Source: a virus. Taken from it: a stretch of 52,429 nt of DNA. The notes under the pieces were generated by a model, which was not told the DNA's origin, made no database searches, and worked only from the letters and a program-made list of their open reading frames with translations. The DNA lies in the IMG/VR virus record IMGVR_UViG_3300049489_000174, positions 1-52,429 of that record; one strand, 5' to 3'. Position 1 is the stretch's first letter, and each line of letters begins with the position of its first letter. The position numbers were made by a program, and so were the translations under genes. Of the stretch, positions 1 through 6,419 are shown piece after piece.

Positions 1-107
1 ATGCTGCCGCTGCTGCCGCTGCTGCCGCTGCAAGAAAACAAATGAAATTAAAGCAAGTAGCAATTATCAAAGAGTTTATTGGTGTTAATCCCTTTGCAAA
101 GGTCTAA
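1..107 (+). CDS. 3' end of the Ala/Tyr/Asp-repeat protein that starts at 51916 (gene crosses the contig ends)
   Basis: The frame entering at base 3 reads an alanine run, then a lysine-rich C-terminus ending NPFAKV and a TAA at 105-107. The same codons, in the same frame, are the last codons of the gene starting at 51916, so this is its terminal part after circular closure and not a separate gene. Bases 11-87 duplicate 52353-52429 exactly. Only codons from base 88 onward add new sequence. Confidence 0.85.
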   Translation, partial: AAAAAAAAAARKQMKLKQVAIIKEFIGVNPFAKV

Positions 108-110
108 CCA

Positions 111-194
111 ATGAACGAAAATGAAGCTACGCTGTTAGCAGTATTAATACTGCTATGCGTTGTATTATCTTCTTCGCCAAAAGGCGACCAATGA
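111..194 (+). CDS. 27-aa hydrophobic peptide
   Basis: A short reading frame begins three bases after the preceding stop. The peptide has an acidic N-terminus (MNENEA) followed by a hydrophobic stretch of about 15 residues (LLAVLILLCVVL), so it would be a single-span membrane peptide. Its stop overlaps the next start as ATGA (191-194), which is the coupling used throughout this cluster and is the main argument that it is real. No family is recognised. The ribosome-binding site is weak. Confidence 0.5.
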   Translation: MNENEATLLAVLILLCVVLSSSPKGDQ

Positions 195-316
195 ACCGTT
201 GGACCAAAGAAGACAAAGCAGAGGTGCTATACACAATCCTCTGTACGCTTATAATCGCAGCGATATTCTTTCCATTCTTCAAATACACAATCATCACCGT
301 TATCCTAGGAAACTAA
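191..316 (+). CDS. 41-aa single-pass membrane protein
   Basis: The product has a charged N-terminus (MNRWTKEDKAE) and then about 25 hydrophobic residues rich in Ile, Leu and Phe, ending in GN. This is the profile of an N-in, single transmembrane small protein. It starts inside the ATGA overlap with the upstream peptide, and one base separates its stop from the next start at 318, so the three are probably translated together. Function is unknown. Small membrane proteins of this type are common in phage early regions. Confidence 0.6.
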   Translation: MNRWTKEDKAEVLYTILCTLIIAAIFFPFFKYTIITVILGN

Positions 317-317
317 C

Positions 318-557
318 ATGTCTACATGGAAAGTGCAGATATTCGGCAAAGAATGTAGTGAAACATGGGAGATTTCTGTTGTAAGAACAGACAACAAGCA
401 TGGTCAAGAATCATGGGGCTGGTTCGACTAAAATAAATTACTAGTAAGCCATAATGGAGGACCATGCCGTTGGCCTCTTACAAAATTCGTATTGGATAGA
501 CAAGTGCAGATAGCGCACGATCTATGCAATAACTTAAACACTAAGGAAACACCATGA
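318..557 (+). pseudogene. conserved-looking small gene interrupted by an in-frame TAA
   Basis: Read in one frame from ATG 318, the sequence gives 37 residues ending ESWGWFD. A TAA follows at 429-431, then 41 more codons with no further stop (NKLLVSHNGGPCRWPLTKFV and onward), ending in TGA at 555-557. That final stop overlaps the next start as ATGA. The downstream half has natural protein composition, and its stop is placed exactly where an intact gene would need it. It is therefore read here as one protein of about 79 aa split by a nonsense codon. A single T-to-G change would make the TAA a GAA. Sequencing error, true inactivation and readthrough are all possible. Confidence 0.6.
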
Positions 558-979
558 AACAAGAACTCCGCAACGACTGCATCGACGAAGCAATGTCAAT
601 GCAGATCAACGGTCGTAATCAAGAGAATTACAAGCACTATGCATTTGTAATTCAAAACGGACGTATTGTGTCATATGGATGTAACACTCGCGTAACACAT
701 AAAACGATTTATACTCGTACTACACCTGATGGTGTTACACTGTATAGTTTGCATGCTGAGTTTGTTGCATATCAGAAAGCCAAGAAATCAAAACTGTTTA
801 ATATCGAAGAACCATTTGATATTCTTGTGCTACGATTGAATAATCACTTACGGCTGATGGACAGCAAGCCATGCCGTATCTGTGAAAACTTCCTCTCACA
901 CACGTCGTGCCGTCGTGCCTATTACTCAAAGAGTAATAGTTTCACGATCGAAGGTAACGACTACGTGCAGATACAGTGA
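554..979 (+). CDS. cytidine-deaminase-fold protein
   Basis: The 141-aa product carries the zinc-binding signature of the deaminase superfamily. HAE is at residues 67-69 and the PCxxC element at 106-110 (PCRIC), giving His, Cys and Cys as ligands and Glu69 as the proton shuttle. Members of the superfamily hydrolyse the amino group of cytosine or related bases in nucleotides, nucleosides or nucleic acids. The protein is shorter than typical dCMP deaminases, so the substrate cannot be assigned. It is separate from the dCTP deaminase-family enzyme encoded at 10755. It overlaps the interrupted gene before it by ATGA. Confidence 0.7.
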   Translation: MKQELRNDCIDEAMSMQINGRNQENYKHYAFVIQNGRIVSYGCNTRVTHKTIYTRTTPDGVTLYSLHAEFVAYQKAKKSKLFNIEEPFDILVLRLNNHLRLMDSKPCRICENFLSHTSCRRAYYSKSNSFTIEGNDYVQIQ

Positions 980-992
980 AAGGAAATAACAA

Positions 993-1187
993 ATGAAATA
1001 TATAATCCTATCTAGAGTATGCGTGTTTCTAAACAAAGAAAAGTTAGATGATTTTGCTGAATTAGTAGAAGATTACACAAAAGAAAGATGGGTACCTGTT
1101 GGTGGTGTATGTATTTCGATGGACGCCAATCGTAGCCCATCAGAATTTATAGTTGCACAATCATTAACATTTACAAAGGAAGGTTAA
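993..1187 (+). CDS. 64-aa DUF1737-like protein
   Basis: The layout beta strand - helix - RWVPVGGVCI - FIVAQSLTF matches the small DUF1737-type fold (W-x-P-x-GG followed by a QxxxF-like strand), whose function is unknown. A good AAAGGAAA ribosome-binding site precedes ATG 993, and the gene lies 13 bases after the deaminase gene. The family match is by motif recognition only. Confidence 0.65.
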   Translation: MKYIILSRVCVFLNKEKLDDFAELVEDYTKERWVPVGGVCISMDANRSPSEFIVAQSLTFTKEG

Positions 1188-1190
1188 TCA

Positions 1191-1379
1191 ATGAAAGTCT
1201 ACCTAAACACATACAGCCATTATCCCGTCATATCTCTGTGTACAGAGCAAAACAGTGCATTTGATATGGTAGTAGATATTCCAGCTAATCTAGTAAAACA
1301 ATATCAAGATGCAGAAGAAAAATATACTAAGATACAAGAAAAACTCTTATCATACTATAAAGAAGCCAAGAAAGGCTAA
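1191..1379 (+). CDS. 62-aa hypothetical protein
   Basis: A ribosome-binding site (AAGGAAGG) lies about 8 bases before ATG 1191, three bases after the upstream stop. The N-terminal half looks like beta strands (VYLNTYSHYPVISLC). The C-terminal half is a charged helix (QYQDAEEKYTKIQEKLLSYY) that could form a short coiled coil. No family is recognised. Its tight position in the run suggests co-translation with its neighbours. Confidence 0.6.
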   Translation: MKVYLNTYSHYPVISLCTEQNSAFDMVVDIPANLVKQYQDAEEKYTKIQEKLLSYYKEAKKG

Positions 1380-1382
1380 CAA

Positions 1383-1610
1383 ATGAACCTTCGCACCATC
1401 GACCCAAACACCAAATACGACCTACGTAGTGCAGTATCACTACGTAATGGTATCACACTATACGAAGCATTCCTAGCATGGTCACGCAAAGGCTGTGAAA
1501 TTGCTAAGGATACAAGTAACCGTACACCTGAGGTACGTAGACGAATAGTACAGAGATGCTTTCGTAAGGCTAAGAATTGCTTTCATGTTAGAATGATGCC
1601 GGAGGTGTAA
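1383..1610 (+). CDS. 75-aa basic hypothetical protein
   Basis: The gene follows the previous stop by three bases, with an AAAGG ribosome-binding site. The product is strongly basic and helical after residue 20, with clusters of Arg and Lys (RTPEVRRRIVQRCFRKAKN), so nucleic-acid binding is conceivable but not shown. No recognised domain. Confidence 0.6.
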   Translation: MNLRTIDPNTKYDLRSAVSLRNGITLYEAFLAWSRKGCEIAKDTSNRTPEVRRRIVQRCFRKAKNCFHVRMMPEV

Positions 1611-1611
1611 A

Positions 1612-1770
1612 ATGCACACACCACAGATCCTAATTATAATTCTGTTTACAATCAGAGTAACATATGCTGCATGCTGCAACGGAGAAAGTAGAAAGATAGT
1701 TGGATGGGCTACGTTTATTAATGTAGTATTACTAACAGCACTGCTGTATTGGGGAGGTTTCTTTGGGTAA
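1612..1770 (+). CDS. 52-aa double-spanning membrane protein
   Basis: The reading frame from ATG 1612 gives two hydrophobic segments, about residues 5-20 (ILIIILFTIRVTYAA) and 31-51 (GWATFINVVLLTALLYWGG). They are separated by a short hydrophilic, cysteine-containing turn, so a membrane hairpin is expected. It starts two bases after the upstream stop and overlaps the next gene by 8 bases. Function unknown. Confidence 0.55.
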   Translation: MHTPQILIIILFTIRVTYAACCNGESRKIVGWATFINVVLLTALLYWGGFFG

Positions 1771-2020
1771 CTCACCTGAAATTCACACACAGAAATATGT
1801 ATACATAGAAGACATCGTTGAGTCGTTCAATCTCAATAGTGAGCAAGCACACGATCTTTTAACAGAAAGCACAACTGTTACATTCGGAGATGATGCAGAG
1901 GTATTCATCTCTGCTAATATACTGAAAAACATCTTTTCTGATATTTGTAACATTCCACTATCTGATTATCTTAGCTCGTTGCACAGCAAGCAAATTCAAA
2001 TTCTCATCCATCGTGGTTAA
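1763..2020 (+). CDS. 85-aa hypothetical protein with a TTG start
   Basis: No ATG is available near the 5' end. A strong ribosome-binding site, GGGGAGG at 1751-1757, sits five bases before TTG 1763, so TTG is taken as the start. The product has an acidic helical middle (YIEDIVESFNLNSEQAHDLL) and resembles no family I can name. It overlaps the membrane protein gene by 8 bases. Confidence 0.55.
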   Translation: MGNSPEIHTQKYVYIEDIVESFNLNSEQAHDLLTESTTVTFGDDAEVFISANILKNIFSDICNIPLSDYLSSLHSKQIQILIHRG

Positions 2021-2045
2021 TAGCCACACAAACAAGGAACGCAAC

Positions 2046-2660
2046 ATGCGTAAGCCCACCCGTCGTATCAACGACACGTTCAACAACAATACTGCACTAA
2101 AGATAATTGCTTTAGTGCAGCACACTCCAACACCTACAATTCACGAAGTTAGAAAACTTCTTGAGAGTGTTGGTAAGATTATTCGTACTAACTACGTTCG
2201 TCGTGTTGATGTTGTAGGATTGAAGAAGACTCATAAAATCAAAAGTATCGAAGAAGGAAAGACAAAGGCCCGCTGTAAGGCTGGTGATATTGTTAAGGCT
2301 CTGCATAGTATTAATAGTAAGTTAGGGCATAATCGTAAATGTATTATTATAGATGAAGTATCTAAAACATTAATGCCTATGGCTGTATCTCTGGAGAGTA
2401 ACCATGGCACTGATGCAACGGTTAGGCGGTTTACTCCGCAGCCTAACTTTGCACCACATGTATTAAAGCAAGCAGAAGCGCGCATTAATCGTGTTAAACC
2501 TCCTACCACTGAAGTAACACCACCTACTAGAGCCGAGAAAAAGCGTACAGAGCAGCTAATCGCTGAACGCGAAGCCCGTCGCTCGCAGTTACAAGAAGAA
2601 CGTAAGATTGCACTACAAAAGCTCGCTGATAAGATTGACAAGTTAAAAGCTCAGGTGTAA
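2046..2660 (+). CDS. 204-aa basic protein with C-terminal coiled coil
   Basis: The start is placed at ATG 2046 because an AAGGAA ribosome-binding site precedes it. An in-frame GTG further upstream lacks one. The product is basic throughout. Residues about 1-100 are a helical domain with many Lys and Arg (HEVRKLLESVGKIIRTNYVR), followed by a proline-rich linker (RVKPPTTEVTPPTRAEKK) and a charged coiled coil to the C-terminus. Nucleic-acid binding is plausible from charge alone. No known family. Confidence 0.65.
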   Translation: MRKPTRRINDTFNNNTALKIIALVQHTPTPTIHEVRKLLESVGKIIRTNYVRRVDVVGLKKTHKIKSIEEGKTKARCKAGDIVKALHSINSKLGHNRKCIIIDEVSKTLMPMAVSLESNHGTDATVRRFTPQPNFAPHVLKQAEARINRVKPPTTEVTPPTRAEKKRTEQLIAEREARRSQLQEERKIALQKLADKIDKLKAQV

Positions 2661-2661
2661 C

Positions 2662-2895
2662 GTGCCTGATTTCAGCCACCGCATAGACTGCTCTACTGAG
2701 GTGCGAGCACACTATGTGAAAATGAAGTATGAGAAAATAGTAGTATTGAAACATCATCTAGCTGCTCTTACACTGACAGTAGATGGGCAGTTTGTATATA
2801 TTGATGGGCTAATAACTACTGCTCAAGATCCAGGATACATACGTGGTTTGCTAGATGGCGTCAAAGAAACAATCACCGTTTACTACGAAGGGTAA
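2662..2895 (+). CDS. 77-aa hypothetical protein with a GTG start
   Basis: GTG 2662 lies one base after the upstream stop and is preceded by AGGTG within the upstream gene. The next ATG would remove about 20 residues. The product looks beta-rich (LTLTVDGQFVYIDGLITT) and ends in an acidic tail. No family recognised. Confidence 0.5.
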   Translation: MPDFSHRIDCSTEVRAHYVKMKYEKIVVLKHHLAALTLTVDGQFVYIDGLITTAQDPGYIRGLLDGVKETITVYYEG

Positions 2896-2898
2896 ACA

Positions 2899-3015
2899 AT
2901 GCAACGCTATTCATCATTCGCAATTAATTCAATGCACGAGTCTACTGATGGCGAGTATGTAAAATACTCTGATGTAGAAGCATTGATTGCTCGCAATAAT
3001 ATTTTAGAAAAGTAA
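2899..3015 (+). CDS. 38-aa hypothetical peptide
   Basis: A short frame (MQRYSSFAINSMHE...) begins three bases after the previous stop and ends in TAA, which overlaps the next ATG as TAATG (3013-3017). An AGGGT element precedes it. The pattern of coupled starts supports it. Composition is soluble and acidic. No function can be proposed. Confidence 0.45.
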   Translation: MQRYSSFAINSMHESTDGEYVKYSDVEALIARNNILEK

Positions 3016-3152
3016 TGGATAGATTTATAGGAAATATTGGTGATAAAAAGCTATTAAATGCCAAGTTAAATGTATTAAAGCCATATGCCACTACTGATAC
3101 AGAAGCAAGATCAGTATGTGAATGTATTGAACTATTACTTTTACTACCTTGA
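3015..3152 (+). CDS. 45-aa hypothetical peptide
   Basis: It starts in a TAATG overlap with the preceding peptide gene and ends in TGA at 3150-3152. The sequence is a basic N-terminal half followed by a leucine-rich helix (CIELLLLLP) at the C-terminus. It fills what would otherwise be an unexplained gap in a gap-free gene run. No family recognised. Confidence 0.45.
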   Translation: MDRFIGNIGDKKLLNAKLNVLKPYATTDTEARSVCECIELLLLLP

Positions 3153-3163
3153 AAGGATGATAT

Positions 3164-3373
3164 ATGCCATACTATATTCATAAGCCACATTGGTTTAGAC
3201 GCGGATTAAAGCGTAAGTTTAAGGCAAATAAAGGATTGCATAGGGATTGTAGTAAAGCTTCGAGGGCTTATGTAGATAATCATGATGATTCATCTGTATT
3301 TAGAAGCTTCCGCCCATTTATGAGAGACTCTAGACACATGCAGAAAGGAATGGTGAAATATGCCACAAAGTGA
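3164..3373 (+). CDS. 69-aa very basic protein
   Basis: A good AAAGGATGATAT leader precedes ATG 3164. The product is rich in Arg, Lys and His (HKPHWFRRGLKRKFKANKG), with aromatic residues and no hydrophobic segment. It is a candidate small nucleic-acid- or ribosome-associated protein, on composition only. It overlaps the next gene by 14 bases. Confidence 0.55.
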   Translation: MPYYIHKPHWFRRGLKRKFKANKGLHRDCSKASRAYVDNHDDSSVFRSFRPFMRDSRHMQKGMVKYATK

Positions 3374-3659
3374 CCGCGCCCGTCGTGCCGCAGAAAAGCT
3401 GGAGCTTCTGAAACGCAACCTAGATAAAGATGTATTTATTATTGCATCAGGCACATGGTTACGTGTTAAGCTAAATGCAATACAAGTAAGTGAAGATCAG
3501 AAAACATATTGGTACTATACAAGTGCGTTCAATGAAAGTTTCAGAACTAACAATGTATATCTGACCATTCAATCATGCAATGCTGCTATTGCATCAAAGT
3601 GGCGTTGGATCAAAGCAGGTAAAGCAACACATAAGGATTTGAACTATGTCCATTCGTGA
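3360..3659 (+). CDS. 99-aa hypothetical protein
   Basis: ATG 3360 follows AGGAATGGTG in the end of the upstream gene. The product has a charged N-terminal helix (RARRAAEKLELLKRNL) and then beta-like segments with several Trp and Tyr (TYWYYTSAF, SKWRWIKAGKA). No recognised family. It overlaps the downstream gene by 14 bases. Confidence 0.6.
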   Translation: MPQSDRARRAAEKLELLKRNLDKDVFIIASGTWLRVKLNAIQVSEDQKTYWYYTSAFNESFRTNNVYLTIQSCNAAIASKWRWIKAGKATHKDLNYVHS

Positions 3660-3840
3660 AGATGTAGCAAAGTATCTTCATAATAATGAGGTGCTACGAC
3701 TAAACTGGCACTTATCGTATGCGTTTACTGATGAAATCTTAGCACTAGTTCAGAAAGGTCTAGAGAAAGAACTGACCAATGGGTCTAGTAATAACAAGAG
3801 TGAGACAGACAGTAGAGAAATTCAAAACATTCCCAGCTGA
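3646..3840 (+). CDS. 64-aa hypothetical protein
   Basis: The start lies inside the upstream gene (14-base overlap). Helical composition for the first 45 residues (DVAKYLHNNEVLRLNWHLSY) is followed by a Ser/Asn/Glu-rich tail that overlaps the next reading frame. No domain recognised. Confidence 0.5.
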   Translation: MSIREDVAKYLHNNEVLRLNWHLSYAFTDEILALVQKGLEKELTNGSSNNKSETDSREIQNIPS

Positions 3841-4000
3841 TAAGTTTCATCTCTGCATACTAGTCAATGGGATTAGCTTCTACACTCGTATAGAATACGG
3901 CAGAAGTTACCCATTAACTAGAGCAAACTTCCCTGTTCCACAAACACTACTGCTAGAAATGAACCTAGCAACTAACACATGGAGAGCCTATTATGTATGA
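3779..4000 (+). CDS. 73-aa hypothetical protein
   Basis: ATG 3779 gives a 62-base overlap with the upstream gene, which is long for this genome. An AGAAAGAA element precedes it. GTG 3800 is an alternative start that shortens the overlap. The product is beta-like with aromatic residues (FHLCILVNGISFYTRIEYGR). The C-terminal part is the confident portion. Function unknown. Confidence 0.45.
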   Translation: MGLVITRVRQTVEKFKTFPADKFHLCILVNGISFYTRIEYGRSYPLTRANFPVPQTLLLEMNLATNTWRAYYV

Positions 4001-4217
4001 TTTACAGAAATTACAAGAACAACTCACCGATGCAGTAATTGCTAATACTGCAAAAACTATTAAACTATTAGGAAATAGGATGCGAGAGTGCAGTTATATA
4101 AGCGATGATGCTCTTAATAGCTACTATAGATATAGAACAGAAGCAATAAAAAATAGTAATGAGAGGCTAACTCAAATTTCTAAGCTAATCACAGATATTC
4201 AGAACGATGCAACGTAA
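3993..4217 (+). CDS. 74-aa helical hypothetical protein
   Basis: It starts 8 bases before the upstream stop, behind a GGAGAG ribosome-binding site. The sequence is almost entirely helical and polar (LQKLQEQLTDAVIANTAKTI, SNERLTQISKLITDIQ), consistent with a coiled-coil or helical-bundle protein. No family recognised. Confidence 0.55.
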   Translation: MYDLQKLQEQLTDAVIANTAKTIKLLGNRMRECSYISDDALNSYYRYRTEAIKNSNERLTQISKLITDIQNDAT

Positions 4218-4252
4218 ATAACACCTGATAAATATACAGAAAGGAGGTGATT

Positions 4253-4870
4253 ATGGAGTTATCTCTTTATGATGGAGAAAGAGAAGTGAATATATTCTAC
4301 CTTCACCCTTGTGCCGCAGTATCTGCGTCCTACATGCATGATAAGCATGTAGTAAAAATGATAGTAGAATCTGCACAATTACTATCCACAGCAGCACAGA
4401 TGGTTTGTATGGAGCGTGATACTAGACTCTACAAACCATGTTATATCAATCATCCATGCGCTGTGTGGACTAGATTATCAGTAGATAATTATGAGTGGTT
4501 ATATCAGCACTATATATCTCTTATCAAGATATATGAGTTCACATATAACGACGAGCATCGTAGTGCAGAACTAATGAAGGCATTAAAAGAATATCTAGTT
4601 CTTATGCCTAAAACAGGCTTTACTGAGCCACCATTATGCATGCCTGATGAGTATAAAGTACCTAATGTATCACATTATATCTCATATCGTAAGTATTATC
4701 TAGCCGAAAAAGCTAAAAAGCGTCACTACCGTCGTATCAAACCACCATATTGGGTACAAGAGTACCACAACGCTAGGAGTAACCACGCGATAGAAACAAC
4801 AGTATATTTACCAACAAAATCGGATCTTGAAGAATTGTCGTCGGATCAGTCAGTCTCAGACGAAACCTAA
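4253..4870 (+). CDS. conserved phage protein with DKHVVKM motif
   Basis: The 205-aa product begins at ATG 4253, five bases after a consensus AGGAGG (within AAGGAGGTGA). A GTG at 4247 lies inside that site and is rejected. Recognisable features are NIFYLHPC, a block containing DKHVVKMIVESAQLLSTA (about residues 29-46), NHPCAVW, and MPDEYKVP near residue 140. The set resembles a conserved phage protein family without assigned function. Conserved His, Asp and Lys residues might be catalytic, but that is inference. It is the last gene before a new promoter at 4885. Confidence 0.7.
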   Translation: MELSLYDGEREVNIFYLHPCAAVSASYMHDKHVVKMIVESAQLLSTAAQMVCMERDTRLYKPCYINHPCAVWTRLSVDNYEWLYQHYISLIKIYEFTYNDEHRSAELMKALKEYLVLMPKTGFTEPPLCMPDEYKVPNVSHYISYRKYYLAEKAKKRHYRRIKPPYWVQEYHNARSNHAIETTVYLPTKSDLEELSSDQSVSDET

Positions 4871-4884
4871 AAGACACTTTCCGC

Positions 4885-4912
4885 TTGCATTCATCATCAA
4901 GTAGGGTATAAT
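4885..4912 (+). promoter_or_regulatory. sigma70-type promoter
   Basis: TTGCAT at 4885-4890 and TATAAT at 4907-4912 are separated by 16 bp, with GGG directly upstream of the -10 box. The expected start is near 4919. The leader of about 95 nt is C-rich and carries a perfect small hairpin, GAAGGT/ACCTTC (4962-4967 and 4973-4978). It serves the gene at 5013. Confidence 0.7.
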
Positions 4913-5012
4913 AGTCTTACACCCGGACACCAACCCCACCCGGCCCGTCCAGCCAATGGCCGAAGGTCCAACACCTTCAAAAGAAAACAACAAAGTAAGA
5001 AAAGAATATAAC

Positions 5013-5534
5013 ATGCCTCTCCCCGCCGCTATCACTAAGTCAGTCGCTCCTACCACCACTGCAACCGCTCCAGTTACTGCGGCTGCTACAAATGCAGTTG
5101 AGACTTCTGCTCCAGAAGCATCAGCCGATAAGAAGGTTTCACATATCAAGCAGTTCGCATCAGTTAAGGATGAAGCCGGTAATCTGATTCCTGTTCCTCG
5201 TCCACTTGGTGTTGATCTAGTTGAGTTCGCTAAGGAAACCTACGCTTTCGTCAATGACAAAGCTAAGGCCCTTGGTGCCGAGCTAGCTGAGCTAGTCGAA
5301 GCTGCTGATAGCCTAGATAAGGAAACCATCCCCGGTTCTAAGGAAGGCAAAATCACCTACGGTTTCGCCAACATCCTAGTCAAGCTGTCAGACATCTACG
5401 ATGCAACTCAGCGTAAGCGTGGCGCTGGCGGCTTCGCTGCTATCAAGGCTCGTGAAGCTGCTAAGGATGCTAAGATCGAACAGCTACAGAAGCAGCTCGA
5501 AGCCCTCATGGCTCAGCTTAATGGAGCAAAGTGA
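5013..5534 (+). CDS. Ala-rich coiled-coil protein, probably well expressed
   Basis: ATG 5013 is chosen over ATG 4956 because it follows a purine-rich AAGAAAAG leader and 4956 has none. The 173-aa product starts with an Ala/Thr/Pro-rich flexible segment to about residue 40. A central domain follows (VPRPLGVDLVEFAKETYAFV) and then a C-terminal coiled coil (EQLQKQLEALMAQLN). It has its own promoter and a strong terminator, so it forms a single-gene transcription unit. Its codons are noticeably more GC-rich than those of the neighbours, which fits high expression. Function unknown. Confidence 0.65.
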   Translation: MPLPAAITKSVAPTTTATAPVTAAATNAVETSAPEASADKKVSHIKQFASVKDEAGNLIPVPRPLGVDLVEFAKETYAFVNDKAKALGAELAELVEAADSLDKETIPGSKEGKITYGFANILVKLSDIYDATQRKRGAGGFAAIKAREAAKDAKIEQLQKQLEALMAQLNGAK

Positions 5535-5588
5535 TCGGACTAGGCAAACAACCCTAATAGCTGCCTAGATAATATATAAGGGGCAACA

Positions 5589-5637
5589 CCCCTAGAAGTG
5601 CGAAAACAATAGTAGCGCTTCTAGGGGTTTGTTGTTT
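5589..5637 (+). terminator. Rho-independent terminator
   Basis: A 13-bp stem (CCCCTAGAAGTGC with GCGCTTCTAGGGG, one G-U pair) at 5589-5601 and 5615-5627 is followed by TTTGTTGTTT. Immediately upstream, GGGG at 5580-5583 could pair instead with the first CCCC (loop CAACA), an alternative that would break the base of the terminator stem. Confidence 0.8.
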
Positions 5638-5657
5638 ATATAGACTAGGAAATAACA

Positions 5658-5993
5658 ATGATCAAACACTACGTATCATGGCGTGTATATGGTAAGACAC
5701 TTTTCTTCTGCGATACAGAATACAAGAGTGTATACAACTACTTTCTGAAACATTGCCCAGGTACCGCAGATATTAAGACAAGGTTGTTTCAAGTAGAGGA
5801 TGTAAAGAATGCTGATAAAATGGTGTATGCTGCGGTAACAGGTAACAAGGATGCATTTATCAAGAAATTATTTCAACAATTCGCTGATAAGTACACAGCA
5901 GGATGCATTATTCGTTATACACAGCAGGTGCTACGTGAGCATCCACCGAAGGTTAATGTTGTGAAAGATGAAGATTTATGTTTAATACCGTAG
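5658..5993 (+). CDS. 111-aa hypothetical protein
   Basis: The gene lies between the terminator at 5589 and the promoter at 6017, preceded by AGGAAATAAC. The N-terminus is beta-rich with aromatic residues (HYVSWRVYGKTLFFC) and the middle is helical (NADKMVYAAVTGNKDAFIKK). It ends in TAG, so TAG is used as a stop in this genome. No family recognised. Transcription may depend on readthrough of the upstream terminator. Confidence 0.6.
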   Translation: MIKHYVSWRVYGKTLFFCDTEYKSVYNYFLKHCPGTADIKTRLFQVEDVKNADKMVYAAVTGNKDAFIKKLFQQFADKYTAGCIIRYTQQVLREHPPKVNVVKDEDLCLIP

Positions 5994-6016
5994 TATCTAC
6001 GACACTTTAATTCTAC

Positions 6017-6044
6017 TTGACTTTTCCATAAAGCCCGGTAGAAT
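6017..6044 (+). promoter_or_regulatory. sigma70-type promoter of the conserved phage set
   Basis: TTGACT at 6017-6022 and TAGAAT at 6039-6044 have a 16-bp spacer beginning TTT and containing ATAAAG. The same spacer pattern occurs at 13048 and 46395. The start would be near 6051, leaving a leader of about 11 nt that contains AAGGA before ATG 6062. Confidence 0.8.
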
Positions 6045-6061
6045 GCACTCAAGGACAAACA

Positions 6062-6403
6062 ATGAGCATCATCTCACAGATGGAAGAAATCGACGCTAAG
6101 CGTAAGCAGCTTAAACGCTACAACGCTGATGTTCATTACAATTTTACACGTACCGACGATCTTAGAAAGCTGCTAGAAGAAGCTAAGAAGTCTCTAGCAT
6201 ATTATCAAGAATGTATACCGATGATCGAAGCTGAGTTAATTGCTATTGCTAAAGATACAGAAGCAAAAGAAAAGTATATTGTGAACTACAGCAGTAAGAT
6301 TGAGAATATCGAAGAAGCAACAAAGCTAGCACTTAAGATTGCAAAGCTAGAAAAAGAGAAGGCTGCTGCAATCAAAAAGAATGCAAGAACACCTGTTAAC
6401 TAA
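6062..6403 (+). CDS. 113-aa coiled-coil protein
   Basis: This is the first gene after the promoter at 6017, with AAGGA just upstream. Most of the sequence is a charged helix with heptad-like hydrophobic spacing (DLRKLLEEAKKSLAYYQ, LALKIAKLEKEKAAAIKK), so an elongated coiled coil is expected. No family recognised. It opens the operon that runs toward the helicase and nuclease genes. Confidence 0.65.
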   Translation: MSIISQMEEIDAKRKQLKRYNADVHYNFTRTDDLRKLLEEAKKSLAYYQECIPMIEAELIAIAKDTEAKEKYIVNYSSKIENIEEATKLALKIAKLEKEKAAAIKKNARTPVN

Positions 6404-6419
6404 GCCGATAGGATAATAC

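Noticed and set aside
1-87. Direct terminal repeat of the virion DNA
   Set aside because: The overlap is short, lies inside a coding repeat and differs by one repeat unit. It is better explained as the overlap of a circular assembly.
160-384. A 74-codon plus-strand frame
   Set aside because: It overlaps three frames with proper start couplings (111-194, 191-316 and the gene at 318), and its translation is rich in Arg, His and Asn with no ribosome-binding site. Judged a shadow.
429-431. Genome-wide stop-codon reassignment suggested by the in-frame TAA
   Set aside because: TAA, TAG and TGA all end normal genes with coupled downstream starts throughout the window, and no suppressor tRNA was found.
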